Below, in pieces: positions 7,200-15,985 of a stretch of 19,633 nucleotides of DNA. The position numbers and the translations under genes were made by a program. This DNA is from Actinomycetota bacterium (GTDB lineage Bacteria; Actinomycetota; Actinomycetes; Nanopelagicales; Nanopelagicaceae), in assembly GCA_947480375.1 (NCBI GenBank), contig CANKCX010000001.1:1-19633 (forward strand), read 5' to 3'. Each line of letters opens with the position of its first letter. Position 1 is the first letter of the stretch. A model generated the notes under the pieces. The model saw only the letters and a program-made list of their open reading frames with translations, was not told where the DNA came from and ran no database searches.

Positions 7200-7221
7200 C
7201 TCCTAAATAGCCGTATGTATA
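7200..7221 (-). promoter_or_regulatory. aroC ribosome binding site and possible -10 box
   Basis: The 92-nt gap before aroC holds a clear AGGAG (7200-7204) seven bases from the ATG. It also holds TATACA (7216-7221), a four-of-six match to a -10 box, which would place a start near 7209. There is no good -35 box. The ribosome binding site is well supported; the promoter is weak. I see no terminator hairpin in the gap, so readthrough from the upstream genes is likely. Confidence 0.4.
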
Positions 7222-7284
7222 GCGACTAGAAAATCGCAGAACCCTATTGTGGCAGAAACCTTGGTCCACTCGCTCGAAATAACC

Positions 7285-7683
7285 CTAGATTGCGCTTATG
7301 AATCCGATAAAAATGAATGGCGCAAAAGGAATATTCGATTTTCGCTCACTTCGCAATAGCCAGAGCCCAATACTGAATAGACCACCCAAGATCCAAGAAA
7401 CCATAAAGCTATTGAGCCAACTATCGAAACCTTTGCTCCAAATCAACAAGATCCAAAATAGCTTTAGATCCCCTGCTCCAATTTTTCCGCGAGCCACTCC
7501 GTGTAGCAACAGCGTAATAACGGTTGTGTAAACAAACCAAATTGGTCGCAATGGATATGCCACAAAAGAACCACAAATCGCAAAGAGGATCAGAGTTCTG
7601 TTTTTTATGAGATGAGTTTGCAAATCTCTAATTGATATAAAGATAGCAAAGAGAGCGAAAAGTGAAAAACGAAAATATTGCAT
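7285..7683 (-). CDS. Small A24-family prepilin peptidase (TadV/CpaA-like)
   Basis: These integral membrane aspartic proteases cut the leader of type IV prepilins and related secretion pseudopilins at the cytoplasmic face of the membrane. The 132-residue protein is very hydrophobic with about four to five membrane segments. It has the two family aspartates: D20 in SIRDLQTHLIKN and D72 in the GxGD motif GAGDLKLF (69-72), followed by the late IPFAPF segment. It lacks the N-terminal N-methyltransferase domain of PilD, so it is the minimal peptidase form. It lies between aroE (50 nt) and aroC (92 nt), a place where Actinobacteria often carry it. No pilin, ATPase or Tad gene is in the window, so its substrate must be encoded elsewhere. 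It ends with TAG. Confidence 0.88.
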   Translation of the reverse strand: MQYFRFSLFALFAIFISIRDLQTHLIKNRTLILFAICGSFVAYPLRPIWFVYTTVITLLLHGVARGKIGAGDLKLFWILLIWSKGFDSWLNSFMVSWILGGLFSIGLWLLRSERKSNIPFAPFIFIGFISAI

Positions 7684-7699
7684 CCAAGCAACCTACAGG

Positions 7700-7711
7700 T
7701 GGCAAGTGCCA
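7700..7711 (+). repeat. Perfect 12-base palindrome in the aroE / prepilin peptidase gap
   Basis: TGGCA-AG-TGCCA is a perfect inverted repeat with a two-base spacer in the 50-nt gap before the prepilin peptidase start. It has the shape of a small operator for a dimeric regulator. As RNA it could not form a useful hairpin with a two-base loop. No regulator is known for it, and chance occurrence is possible. Confidence 0.25.
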
Positions 7712-7733
7712 TAGATAAGCGCTTGTGGACAGC

Positions 7734-8519
7734 CTAATTTTGAGCAAGATAATTAAGCAGAGTGGCTCTCATCTTTGGGAAATCAAAATCCATACCCGTA
7801 AATAATTGAATTTGAAATAGGGCTTGTTCCACCAATAATTCTGCGCCCGAGATCACTTTGTTGCCATTTGCCAAAGCAGAAGTTACAAGTTGCGTCGGCC
7901 AAGGGTTATAGATGCACTCCATAAGTGTTCCCTTAATTGTGGCGCCGGCTACGTACTGATCAAAAGCTCCAGCGGGAGTTGTTTGAATAACCAAGTCGTA
8001 TCCTGAGAGATTTGAGTCCATACTTTTTACATTAATTTCTAAATCTGGAGCAGCCTTTTGAAGTGCCGACACTCGTTGCGTATTGCGTAGCAATACATCC
8101 AACTTTTCCAACCTGGAATTTAGAGCCCCAGCCGCTGCTCTAGCAGTACCACCACCACCGATAATTGCCACCGCAGCACTTGGATCAACGACAAGTAAAT
8201 TCTCAAAAGCCAAGTAATCAGTAGATGTAGCAGACCAGACACCAGAGTTGTTAATTAAAGTATTTGCAGAATTAGTGCGAAGCGCGAATTCTGAAATTTG
8301 GGAACAGAATAGAAAGGCAACCTCTTTTAGCGGCATCGTTAACGAGAAGCCATTCCAGTCCGCACTCTGTTCTTTAGCGAAGAACTCTGCAAAATTACTC
8401 TCATTGATTTCGATTGCAGAATAATCGCCATTTAATCCAAGAACTTCATAAGCCTTTTTATGTATCTTAGGAGAGAGTGAATGACTTATAGGAGATCCCA
8501 ATACCGCGGCCTTAATCAT
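7734..8519 (-). CDS. aroE: Shikimate 5-dehydrogenase
   Basis: This enzyme reduces 3-dehydroshikimate to shikimate with NADPH, shikimate step 4. The 261-residue protein starts MIKAAVLGSPISHSLSP, the shikimate-binding SxS motif. It has the catalytic pair K65 (in LTMPLKE) and D101 (in ATSTDY), NSANTL at 83-88, the dinucleotide loop IIGGGGTARAAAG around 119-131, and IQTTPAG. The Rossmann loop is one glycine richer than the common GAGGA. Length is normal. Its start overlaps the mltG stop by ATGA, so the shikimate run is physically joined to the cell-wall and tRNA-synthetase genes upstream. It ends with TAG. Confidence 0.96.
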   Translation of the reverse strand: MIKAAVLGSPISHSLSPKIHKKAYEVLGLNGDYSAIEINESNFAEFFAKEQSADWNGFSLTMPLKEVAFLFCSQISEFALRTNSANTLINNSGVWSATSTDYLAFENLLVVDPSAAVAIIGGGGTARAAAGALNSRLEKLDVLLRNTQRVSALQKAAPDLEINVKSMDSNLSGYDLVIQTTPAGAFDQYVAGATIKGTLMECIYNPWPTQLVTSALANGNKVISGAELLVEQALFQIQLFTGMDFDFPKMRATLLNYLAQN

Positions 8520-9520
8520 TTGAATTTCCCATTCGCAACATTGTTATTGAATTCGGTATTCCAAAGCGAGAACTCCTTGAAATCCTTGGTGAATCTGGTA
8601 TCCCCCGGAGCAACTGTAATGAAATACAACCAATCCCCGCTGGCAGGTTTCATCGTAGCTTTGAGGGCATCTCTGCTTGGGTTTGAAATCGGAGTCGGTG
8701 GAAGTCCGACCCTGCGGTAAGTGTTGTATGGCGAATTAATCTGGGTCGCTTTATTTGAAAGTGTAATTTTGCCGCGCAGATTGGCCGCGTATTGCACCGT
8801 CGAATTCAATTGAAGGGGCATGCCTATTTCCAGTCGGTTGTATATAACACGCGCAACCTTTGCAAAACTTTTTGGGTCGCCTTCGACCTGAACCATGGAG
8901 GCTATTTTGAGAAGATCGTATGACGAATATTTACCAAGTCCTGCAGCAATACCCAAAGCTGCATACTCAGACTTCGCTTTATCAACCATGGTCGAAATCG
9001 CATCTGCAAGCGAAGTATTTGATTCAAAAGAATAATACGCGGGGAATAACGAACCTTCGAGCGACTTACTAATTTTTGGATAAAGCGCAGTAACTCCAGA
9101 GAGATCGAAATTGGTTCTTGAAATATGATCATTCTTTTTCAAAATTGCTACCACATCCGAAAACGTCGAGCCTTCCTTTACGACAACCACATTATTTAAT
9201 CGCTTTGGATCTAAAAGCTGAATAATCGCAGTTTTAACTGGAATGCGAGTCTGAATTGAGTGCGAGCCAGGACTAATTCCTTTAGCCGCACTATCTTTTG
9301 TAAATTCCGCAACAAATTTCTTGGCGCTCTTTATTACACCTGCCGCTTCTAGGTTTGACGCAATCGTGCTTCCGAGTTCGCCATCAGCTATTTGAAATTC
9401 TATGGCCGGACCAGAATCTTTGGATCCATAATCATCCTGTGGTGACAGGCGGATAAATCCAATTACGATAAATAACACCGCTACAAAAATTGCAGAAATG
9501 CGTTTCTGTTGCTGATTCAT
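8516..9520 (-). CDS. mltG: Endolytic murein transglycosylase MltG (YceG-like)
   Basis: MltG cuts nascent glycan strands at the outer face of the membrane and is thought to end peptidoglycan polymerisation. The 334-residue protein has a single N-terminal membrane anchor at residues 8-24, then an extracytoplasmic region. A LysM-like part precedes the YceG catalytic domain. The conserved active-site glutamate is E213 in ASMVQVEGD (207-215), followed by ARVIYNRLEIGMPLQLNSTVQYA, NSPYNTYRRVGLPPTPISNP and the late YFITVAPGDTRFT segment. Its start overlaps ruvX by ATGA and its stop overlaps aroE by ATGA. This ruvX-mltG-aroE order is common in Actinobacteria. Confidence 0.95.
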   Translation of the reverse strand: MNQQQKRISAIFVAVLFIVIGFIRLSPQDDYGSKDSGPAIEFQIADGELGSTIASNLEAAGVIKSAKKFVAEFTKDSAAKGISPGSHSIQTRIPVKTAIIQLLDPKRLNNVVVVKEGSTFSDVVAILKKNDHISRTNFDLSGVTALYPKISKSLEGSLFPAYYSFESNTSLADAISTMVDKAKSEYAALGIAAGLGKYSSYDLLKIASMVQVEGDPKSFAKVARVIYNRLEIGMPLQLNSTVQYAANLRGKITLSNKATQINSPYNTYRRVGLPPTPISNPSRDALKATMKPASGDWLYFITVAPGDTRFTKDFKEFSLWNTEFNNNVANGKFK

Positions 9521-9966
9521 TTGCCATACCGATTCATCGGTTCGCCTTGCAACCGCTCTTGATTGAGCGCCGACTCCAGGATCGCGACTGCCGATGCTGA
9601 ATCGATTGATTCTTTTGCGTTTTTCGCGTTCTTGCCTGATTCTCTTAATGTACGACTCGCTGAAACTGTTGTCATGCGCTCGTCAATTAAATAGATAGGT
9701 TTATTAGTAAGGGTTGAAATCGTTTCGGCAAAAGCCAGGACGCTTTCGCTCTTTGCACTCTCTGACCCTGAAAGATGCAGTGGAAATCCAAGTGCAATGT
9801 AGATTGGCGAAAATTCGTCAAACAATTCTTGCAATTTCTCGGCTGAATTGCCAGATTCATTTAATAGATACGGAATTGGCGAAGCTAATAGACCGGAAGC
9901 ATCAGTAACTGCGACCCCGATACGAGTATCACCATAATCGAAACCGATTCTGCGCCCCGGCTTCAT
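9517..9966 (-). CDS. ruvX: Putative pre-16S rRNA nuclease / Holliday junction resolvase-like YqgF
   Basis: This RNase H-fold nuclease is thought to process the 16S rRNA 5' end; the resolvase role is older and less certain. The 149-residue protein has D10 in GFDYGDTRIGVA, the segment YIALGFPLHLSGSES (residues 56-70), E96 in IDERMTT and D122 in IDSASAVAILESAL, which together form the expected acidic active site. Length is typical for the family. It starts directly after the alaS stop with no gap and overlaps mltG by four bases. An alaS-ruvX-mltG run is widespread in Gram-positive bacteria and supports the call. Confidence 0.94.
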   Translation of the reverse strand: MKPGRRIGFDYGDTRIGVAVTDASGLLASPIPYLLNESGNSAEKLQELFDEFSPIYIALGFPLHLSGSESAKSESVLAFAETISTLTNKPIYLIDERMTTVSASRTLRESGKNAKNAKESIDSASAVAILESALNQERLQGEPMNRYGK

Positions 9967-12651
9967 TTACTTACCTGCAGTTTGACCTATTGATTTAGAT
10001 ATTGCAGCAAGAGCGTTAGAAATTTCCTCATGCGAAGTTCCGCCACCTTGCGCGAAATCATCTTTACCGCCACCGCCACCGCCAAGTATTTGCGAACCTA
10101 TCTTTACCAAATCTCCTGCCTTGATTCCTGCTTTAACAGCGTTTGGTGGCGTTGCAACTACTAGGGTCGAACGCTCTGCACCCTTGGAAGCAAGAACAAC
10201 AATTCCATCTGACATTCGATTGCGAAGATCCAGGGCAATTGTTCTTAAATCGTCTCCAGAAATTCCGGATTCCAGTTCTGCAGATAAAATCTCAAACCCA
10301 CCTACTTTTGTGGTGCTCTTGAGCAGTGCAGAAGCACTAGCCAAGATCTGTGCAGTTTTAAAAGTAGCGAGCTCTTTCTCCACCACACGCAGTTTTTCAA
10401 TCAAATCAGAAATACGCGAAGGCAGCTCTTCAATCCTTGCGCCCTTAATTATCTGCGTTAAAGAATTCAAAAGAAGATGTTCGCGCGCCAAGAATCCATA
10501 TGCGTCGCGACCGACTAACGCTTCAACGCGTCGAACTCCTGCCCCAATTGATGATTCAGATAGCAGTTTTACGACTCCGAGTTCTCCGGAGGATTTCACG
10601 TGTGTTCCACCGCAAAGTTCATGTGCCCAATCTCCTACGCTGACGACGCGCACTTGATCGCCATATTTTTCACCAAAGAGTGCCATAGCGCCCATAGCTT
10701 TAGCCTCTGGTTGCGTCATAACTTTTGCAGTCACAGATAAATTATCGAGCAATAAGTTATTTACTCTTCCTTCTACTTCTTCGAGAACGCTCGCTGGTAC
10801 GGCTCCTGTTGCGGGAAAATCAAACCGAAAGCGACCTGGTGAATTCTCTGAACCCGCTTGCGTTGCGGTCTCACCTAAAATTTCACGAAATGCTTTGTGC
10901 ACCATATGTGTTGCGGTGTGCGCACGCGAAATTGCTAATCGACGTTCGATATCGATAGTTGCCATAGCTTGGCTCTTTAAATCAACAGCGCCAGAAATTA
11001 CTTGTCCTCTATGAATATAAAGTCCAGGAACTGGTGTCTGAACATCATCGATCTCAACTACTGCGCCGTTAGAAAGCGTAATCAAACCGCCATCTGGAAG
11101 TTGACCACCACCTTCGGCGTAAAAAGGTGTTCGCTGCAAAATGATTTCGACATCCGTATTCACGTCAGCTTCTTGTACAGACTTACCATCAACCATAATC
11201 GCTGAAATTTTCGATTCACTAGCCATTTCACTGTAGCCAGTAAATTGGGTTGCACCGTTTGCATCAAGAATTTTGCGGTATTCGCTGACATCGGTGTGTC
11301 CAGTTTTCTTGGCTCGCGCATCAGCTTTCGCGCGATCCTTCTGCTCCTTCATCAATTTACGGAAGCCCTCTTCATCAACGCTTAAACCTTGCTCAGATGC
11401 CATCTCTAAAGTTAGGTCGAAGGGGAAACCATAAGTGTCATGCAATTTGAAAACTGTATCGCCATCCAATTTCGTTGACTTTGCCTTCTTGATCGAACCA
11501 GCCGCAACATCAAATATTTGAGTTCCACTCTTGAGCGTTGTTAGGAACGACTCTTCTTCATTCACTGTTACTGCGGTAATGCGTTCCGCATTCTCGATTA
11601 GCTCGGGGTACTGAGCCCCCATTGCACCAATTGCGGCGCCAACGAGTTCGCGTGAAGTTGGATCCCCTGCTCCTAAAATTCGCATATTTCTAATTGTGCG
11701 GCGCATCATTCGGCGCAATACATATCCCCGGCCTTCATTGCCTGGCAGAACACCATCACCGATTAACATCATCGAGGTTCGTGCATGATCTGCAATCACG
11801 CGGAGTGCAACATCGCTCTTTTCATTTGCGCCGTAGGCGACTCCGGTTAGTTCTGATGCCTTACTAAGAATCTGCATTGTTGTATCGATTTCATAAATAT
11901 TTTCTACACCTTGCAAAAGCGCCGCCATACGTTCTAGGCCTAAACCGGTATCAATACTCTTTGCGGGTAGTTCTCCCAAGATTGGAAAATCATCTTTACC
12001 CGAACCAGCACCACGCATGTTCTGCATGAAGACTAGGTTCCAAACTTCTAGATAGCGATCTTCATCAGCAATTGGTCCACCATCACGCCCATATTGTGGA
12101 CCGCGATCATAATAAATTTCAGAACAAGGACCACATGGACCAGGAACACCCATAGACCAGAAATTATCTTCCATGCCTCTGCGCTGGATTCGTTCTTTAG
12201 GTATCCCAATTTTCTTATGCCAAATATCAGCGGCTTCATCATCATTTTGAAAAACAGTCACCCAAAGCTTCTCTTCTGGAAATCCATAGCCACCTTGCGA
12301 AACCGGTTTAGTCAAAAGTTCCCAAGCGAGGGCGATTGCACCCTCTTTGAAATAATCTCCAAACGAGAAATTTCCGCACATTTGAAAGAACGATGCATGT
12401 CTAGTTGTTTTACCCACTTCATCAATATCAAGAGTTCGTACACACTTTTGCACTGAGGTTGCTCTTGCATATGGCGGCGTGATTTCACCGAGAAAAAACG
12501 GTTTAAATGGAACCATTCCAGCATTTACTAATAGAAGATTCGGATCATCAGCGATTAAGGATGCTGATGGAACCACTGTGTGTTTTAGGCCTTGGCTATT
12601 TCCGGATTCAAAAAAATTAAGCCAGCGCGATCTGATCTCTGCGGAATTCAC
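9967..12651 (-). CDS. alaS: Alanyl-tRNA synthetase
   Basis: This enzyme charges tRNA-Ala and hydrolyses mischarged Ser- or Gly-tRNA. The 894-residue protein has the class II catalytic core at residues 1 to about 460, starting with [13 protein letters not shown] and VPSASL, and containing [22 protein letters not shown] and [23 protein letters not shown]. The editing domain carries the zinc ligands H578 and H582 (HTATH) and C680 and H684 (CGGTH). The C-terminal C-Ala domain has the glycine-rich end [15 protein letters not shown] near residue 865. The start is GTG, chosen because it aligns with the conserved N-terminus. A GAGGAG lies in the end of the preceding DUF948 gene, rather far away. Only four bases separate it from that gene. 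Confidence 0.99.
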   Translation of the reverse strand: MNSAEIRSRWLNFFESGNSQGLKHTVVPSASLIADDPNLLLVNAGMVPFKPFFLGEITPPYARATSVQKCVRTLDIDEVGKTTRHASFFQMCGNFSFGDYFKEGAIALAWELLTKPVSQGGYGFPEEKLWVTVFQNDDEAADIWHKKIGIPKERIQRRGMEDNFWSMGVPGPCGPCSEIYYDRGPQYGRDGGPIADEDRYLEVWNLVFMQNMRGAGSGKDDFPILGELPAKSIDTGLGLERMAALLQGVENIYEIDTTMQILSKASELTGVAYGANEKSDVALRVIADHARTSMMLIGDGVLPGNEGRGYVLRRMMRRTIRNMRILGAGDPTSRELVGAAIGAMGAQYPELIENAERITAVTVNEEESFLTTLKSGTQIFDVAAGSIKKAKSTKLDGDTVFKLHDTYGFPFDLTLEMASEQGLSVDEEGFRKLMKEQKDRAKADARAKKTGHTDVSEYRKILDANGATQFTGYSEMASESKISAIMVDGKSVQEADVNTDVEIILQRTPFYAEGGGQLPDGGLITLSNGAVVEIDDVQTPVPGLYIHRGQVISGAVDLKSQAMATIDIERRLAISRAHTATHMVHKAFREILGETATQAGSENSPGRFRFDFPATGAVPASVLEEVEGRVNNLLLDNLSVTAKVMTQPEAKAMGAMALFGEKYGDQVRVVSVGDWAHELCGGTHVKSSGELGVVKLLSESSIGAGVRRVEALVGRDAYGFLAREHLLLNSLTQIIKGARIEELPSRISDLIEKLRVVEKELATFKTAQILASASALLKSTTKVGGFEILSAELESGISGDDLRTIALDLRNRMSDGIVVLASKGAERSTLVVATPPNAVKAGIKAGDLVKIGSQILGGGGGGKDDFAQGGGTSHEEISNALAAISKSIGQTAGK

Positions 12652-12655
12652 GCGC

Positions 12656-13048
12656 TTACTCGAACTCCTCGTCAGTTACCTTGCTTTTCTTAGAGCTCTT
12701 TTTTGCTGAAGATTTCTTCTTCATCTTAGAAACCGCCAAAATTGCTCCGGCAGCATTCATTGCCATCTTATTTTTATCAAGGAAACCTTCAGTCGTATCA
12801 GAAATCTTTGTAGTCAAGCCTTCGACGGTCTTGGTTACCTTGTTAATGCTTTGTAGTGGACCATTAATTAATTCAACTGTAAGCGTCACTTCTTCAAGAA
12901 GTGGAGTCACTTCATTTGTGAGGTCGCCTATTGCTGTGCCAGCTTGATCGACTAGTCGTCCCACTCGCACAACGGCATATGCCAATGCGATAGCGATAAC
13001 CAACAGCGAAATTGCTGCGATTATTGTTGCGATTCCACCTGGACCCAT
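12656..13048 (-). CDS. DUF948-family single-pass membrane protein
   Basis: The 130-residue protein has one N-terminal membrane segment at about residues 7-27 ([25 protein letters not shown]). A helical, probably coiled-coil region follows (about 30-90, with [31 protein letters not shown]), then a lysine- and serine-rich tail ([16 protein letters not shown]) ending in an acidic DEEFE. This matches DUF948 proteins, which commonly sit just before alaS in Actinobacteria and whose function is not established. The basic tail is probably cytoplasmic or disordered; its orientation is not certain. It lies 25 nt after the FtsH-like gene and four bases before alaS, so all three are likely on one transcript. 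Confidence 0.85.
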   Translation of the reverse strand: MGPGGIATIIAAISLLVIAIALAYAVVRVGRLVDQAGTAIGDLTNEVTPLLEEVTLTVELINGPLQSINKVTKTVEGLTTKISDTTEGFLDKNKMAMNAAGAILAVSKMKKKSSAKKSSKKSKVTDEEFE

Positions 13049-13073
13049 ATCTAAAGCCTACCCGATGGCCAGC

Positions 13074-15329
13074 TTAGAGGGCTTCAAATAATGGAATTTG
13101 AACTTGCGGGCGTTCATGTTTTTGATGTGCCACTACTGCTGCCAAATGATAATTCCAAATAGCATCTAGATTCTTCTGTTCCAGATATGGCCTGCCATCT
13201 ACAAGTGGTCCCTTATCCCCGTTCATCACAGCAATTACATCATCGCCCGAAATTGTTTTATGCGTTTCAAGGGCATGCGCAAGGGCTAGCACCTTGAATT
13301 TATTATCGCGCAAAATTTCTTCGGCTCGTGAAAGAAGTGAGGCTAGGTTGTTTTCAATTCTGTCACCAAGCGCCATGCGAAGATCCTTCGCGCCATCATC
13401 TTTTCCTCGATTTCCACCGGGCGCACCAACTTCATTTCGTCGGTTCGAAGCATGAGAAGAAATAGTGGAACCCATTCCCCAATGACCTTCCATAAAACTT
13501 GCAATTGTTGTCGCGCTTTCCAAATCGCCAGAAACGCCTGAAGAATTATCACCATCGAAGAACATGCGTTCTCCGGCAAGCGATGCCAACGAAACCAGAA
13601 TGTCTGCTTCGTATTCAGTACGCCATCTTGTGAATTGATCATCTGGCGGAATACTTGCAACCATTCCCAAATAATCAGATCCTTTTTCAATCGTTGCTAA
13701 ATCGATTGCCATGTGTTGTCTAACTAAATGTGCCATTACGCCATGACATGCTTCGTGCACCGCAACTGCGTGTCGTTCGCGCTCGATGTATTCAACATCT
13801 TCAGCAGGTCCTAGATCTTTTAACTGCTTAGCCTTGATTACATCCGTCCAAGTAATAGTTGTACGGCCATTTCTAATCGCCATAATTAAAGCTTCGTTAA
13901 TGGTGTCTTTTATAATCGCACCAGTTGCATAAGGTGTAATTGTCGCCAGTTTGTCGATTTCTTCCGCAGTAAGCGAATGCGAAACTTTCGCAAAATAACC
14001 TTCGTAAGTGCGAATGCGTCCTGCTTTACTTGGATAACCAACGCGATACATTCGATCGATTCGACCCGGACGCAGCAAAGCTTCATCTAGAGCCTCTGGC
14101 ATATTTGTAGCCATAACAACCAAGATTCGATATTTCGGCGGATTCTTTGGGCGCATACCAAGTGCGCGACGTACTACTCGATTTATAAATCCACGTGGCT
14201 TTTTTAATCCGGATAATTCAGTCAGTAGCGCTTGCAGAGTTCCCATTCCTCCGCCGCCCCCGCCGCCTGCTCCACCAACAACAAATTTATTCTGTGCCAT
14301 AGCCGCACTGGTTACTAATGATTTACCGGGATCAGAAAGATAAGTTCCACCATTGCAAGGAGTGCTAAATACAGATTGTTTGGCGCTGGCCCTGGAAGGA
14401 GTACTAATTCCTCGATTACCTAAGGAGTCTGCCTCATCAAAGAAAACAACTACGCCACCATAACGAAGGGCTAGTTTTCGTAGTTTGCGAAAGAGAGATT
14501 TAACTTTGAGAACGCCAACGCCCATAAACATATTTGTGAAAGCGCCTGGATCTACAAATACGAAAGGCTTACCAGTTTCACCTGCCATTGATTCGGCCAT
14601 TAGCGTCTTGCCGGTACCTGGTGGGCCCCATAGCAAAATACCACCAGGAACATAACCACCATGTTTTTCAATGTTTTCTGGAGATTCTAGGAAGAGTAGA
14701 TTTTCACGAATGCGATTTAAAACGTGATCTTGTCCCCAGACATCAGAGAAACGCGTGCGAATGTCATCCGGAAAATAAGTATCAACACCGCCGCGACTCA
14801 AAAACCAGAAAATTGCAGCGAACTGAATGACTACGAAAACAACCGCAAAAAGCAATTGACCAATCATTGGGAGTGCAGACCAGAGCGCCTTTGGTGCAAA
14901 GAAGAGCGCACGTACCGGAGTCTCTTTATAAATTGCCCCCAGCACTACTGATAGCAGCGCCACAAAAACTAACCATTTAATTACGCGCCCTAAACGGTAG
15001 CGATTCCAATCGCTTAATTTATGAAGCAAACGATCAACGAAGGCGAAGTATCGCAACCAGATTCCGTGATACGGCGCTAGTAATTCCGCCAAAGCGAAGT
15101 GCATCTGTCGAATAATTTCTATTCCAATTAGAACTATCAACCAAATTTTTTCATCTGCGGTTCGAGCAAAAGCATCGGAGAAAGAGAGCAGTGGATTATC
15201 GGCCATGCTCGCCCAAGCAAGGAGAAAGAATGTGATTGCAAAGAGCGCCAAGAATTTGGTTCGATCATAAACCGAAAGTTGGACACGAGTCTTTCTATCG
15301 GTATCGCGTGGGCGGCTTTGGTTGCTCAT
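13074..15329 (-). CDS. FtsH-like membrane AAA ATPase / M41 zinc metalloprotease, divergent
   Basis: The 751-residue protein combines an AAA ATPase with an M41 protease, as in FtsH, which unfolds and degrades membrane and short-lived cytosolic proteins. There are four hydrophobic segments, at about 26-43, 62-75, 117-134 and 153-177; ordinary FtsH has two. The ATPase has Walker A GPPGTGKT (235-242), the pore-loop segment NMFMGVGVLKVKSLF, Walker B VVVFFDEAD (293-301) and the second region of homology with LLRPGRIDR (418-426). The protease has HEACH (525-529, catalytic E526) and the third zinc ligand D602 in SGDLESAT, so it should be active. Between D298 and R423 there are 126 residues against about 62 in E. 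coli FtsH. The extra length is in two insertions, one with a ten-residue, nearly pure glycine run (352-361). The start overlaps the lipoprotein stop by ATGA. It is probably a paralogue of the housekeeping FtsH, not that protein itself. Confidence 0.88.
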   Translation of the reverse strand: MSNQSRPRDTDRKTRVQLSVYDRTKFLALFAITFFLLAWASMADNPLLSFSDAFARTADEKIWLIVLIGIEIIRQMHFALAELLAPYHGIWLRYFAFVDRLLHKLSDWNRYRLGRVIKWLVFVALLSVVLGAIYKETPVRALFFAPKALWSALPMIGQLLFAVVFVVIQFAAIFWFLSRGGVDTYFPDDIRTRFSDVWGQDHVLNRIRENLLFLESPENIEKHGGYVPGGILLWGPPGTGKTLMAESMAGETGKPFVFVDPGAFTNMFMGVGVLKVKSLFRKLRKLALRYGGVVVFFDEADSLGNRGISTPSRASAKQSVFSTPCNGGTYLSDPGKSLVTSAAMAQNKFVVGGAGGGGGGGMGTLQALLTELSGLKKPRGFINRVVRRALGMRPKNPPKYRILVVMATNMPEALDEALLRPGRIDRMYRVGYPSKAGRIRTYEGYFAKVSHSLTAEEIDKLATITPYATGAIIKDTINEALIMAIRNGRTTITWTDVIKAKQLKDLGPAEDVEYIERERHAVAVHEACHGVMAHLVRQHMAIDLATIEKGSDYLGMVASIPPDDQFTRWRTEYEADILVSLASLAGERMFFDGDNSSGVSGDLESATTIASFMEGHWGMGSTISSHASNRRNEVGAPGGNRGKDDGAKDLRMALGDRIENNLASLLSRAEEILRDNKFKVLALAHALETHKTISGDDVIAVMNGDKGPLVDGRPYLEQKNLDAIWNYHLAAVVAHQKHERPQVQIPLFEAL

Positions 15330-15985
15330 TTGTTGCCTCTCACGGTGAATGAATCACCAATCGCTTGCAGTTCTTTGGCGTGTTTTTTGAAGTACTTAGT
15401 TTGGGCTCGGACCAATAAAACATAGATCCGAGATCGATCATCAGAGACCAGAGCGGTCTGATCTACCGTTTCAGAGATTCCCGCAGGATCAGCAAAGGTG
15501 AATATTGTTCTTACTCCCCTGGCAATTTTCTCAACTCTTTCATAGTCATCATGCAGCATAAATTTAGAGTTCGCCTTTGTCGGATCTTCCAACCAAGTAG
15601 TTATCGGAACGATCAAGTTGCGAAGCGAGTTATAAGAAATCGAATTCATATCGTCATAGTTCAAATCACGAACTCGAACATAAACCACAGCACCATCTGG
15701 CGCATCAAGGCTAAAGATCGATGGCGGCGTAACTTCTGGCGAAGTTGTATAGGCCTCTTGCCAAATAACACTTGCCAAACGTTCTGCAGCGCCTTCTGCG
15801 GTTGATTTAGATTCCGCACTATTTAATTGAGTATTGGGGATCTTGTGCCAACCTTTTGGGATAGCTACATAGACGCCACTAGTTTTATCTGCAGCATATA
15901 TTTGAGATTGCGAACAGGAAGTTAAAAGTAAAAGCGTGCAGACCGTAAGCGTTGCAAGGGTTAAACGCTTTGGCACTTTTCTCAT
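15326..15985 (-). CDS. Predicted lipoprotein of unknown function
   Basis: The 219-residue protein begins with a basic stretch (MRKVPKRL), a hydrophobic core, and a lipobox LTSC at residues 21-24, so it should be lipidated at C24 and anchored on the outer face of the membrane. The mature part starts SQSQIYAADKTSGVYVAIPKGW; the phrase VYVAIPKGWHKI recalls the opening strand of MOG1/PsbP-like or LpqN-like lipoproteins, but that is only a weak impression. No catalytic motif is visible. It is joined to aspS by a TAATG overlap upstream and to the FtsH-like gene by an ATGA overlap downstream. The tight link suggests a partner or substrate-related role for the protease, which is inference. Confidence 0.8.
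   Translation of the reverse strand: MRKVPKRLTLATLTVCTLLLLTSCSQSQIYAADKTSGVYVAIPKGWHKIPNTQLNSAESKSTAEGAAERLASVIWQEAYTTSPEVTPPSIFSLDAPDGAVVYVRVRDLNYDDMNSISYNSLRNLIVPITTWLEDPTKANSKFMLHDDYERVEKIARGVRTIFTFADPAGISETVDQTALVSDDRSRIYVLLVRAQTKYFKKHAKELQAIGDSFTVRGNK

Noticed and set aside
10121..10657. Plus-strand open frame of 178 codons opposite alaS
   Set aside because: It is a shadow of the alaS C-terminal coding region, low-complexity and rich in Ser, Pro and Thr, with no family resemblance.
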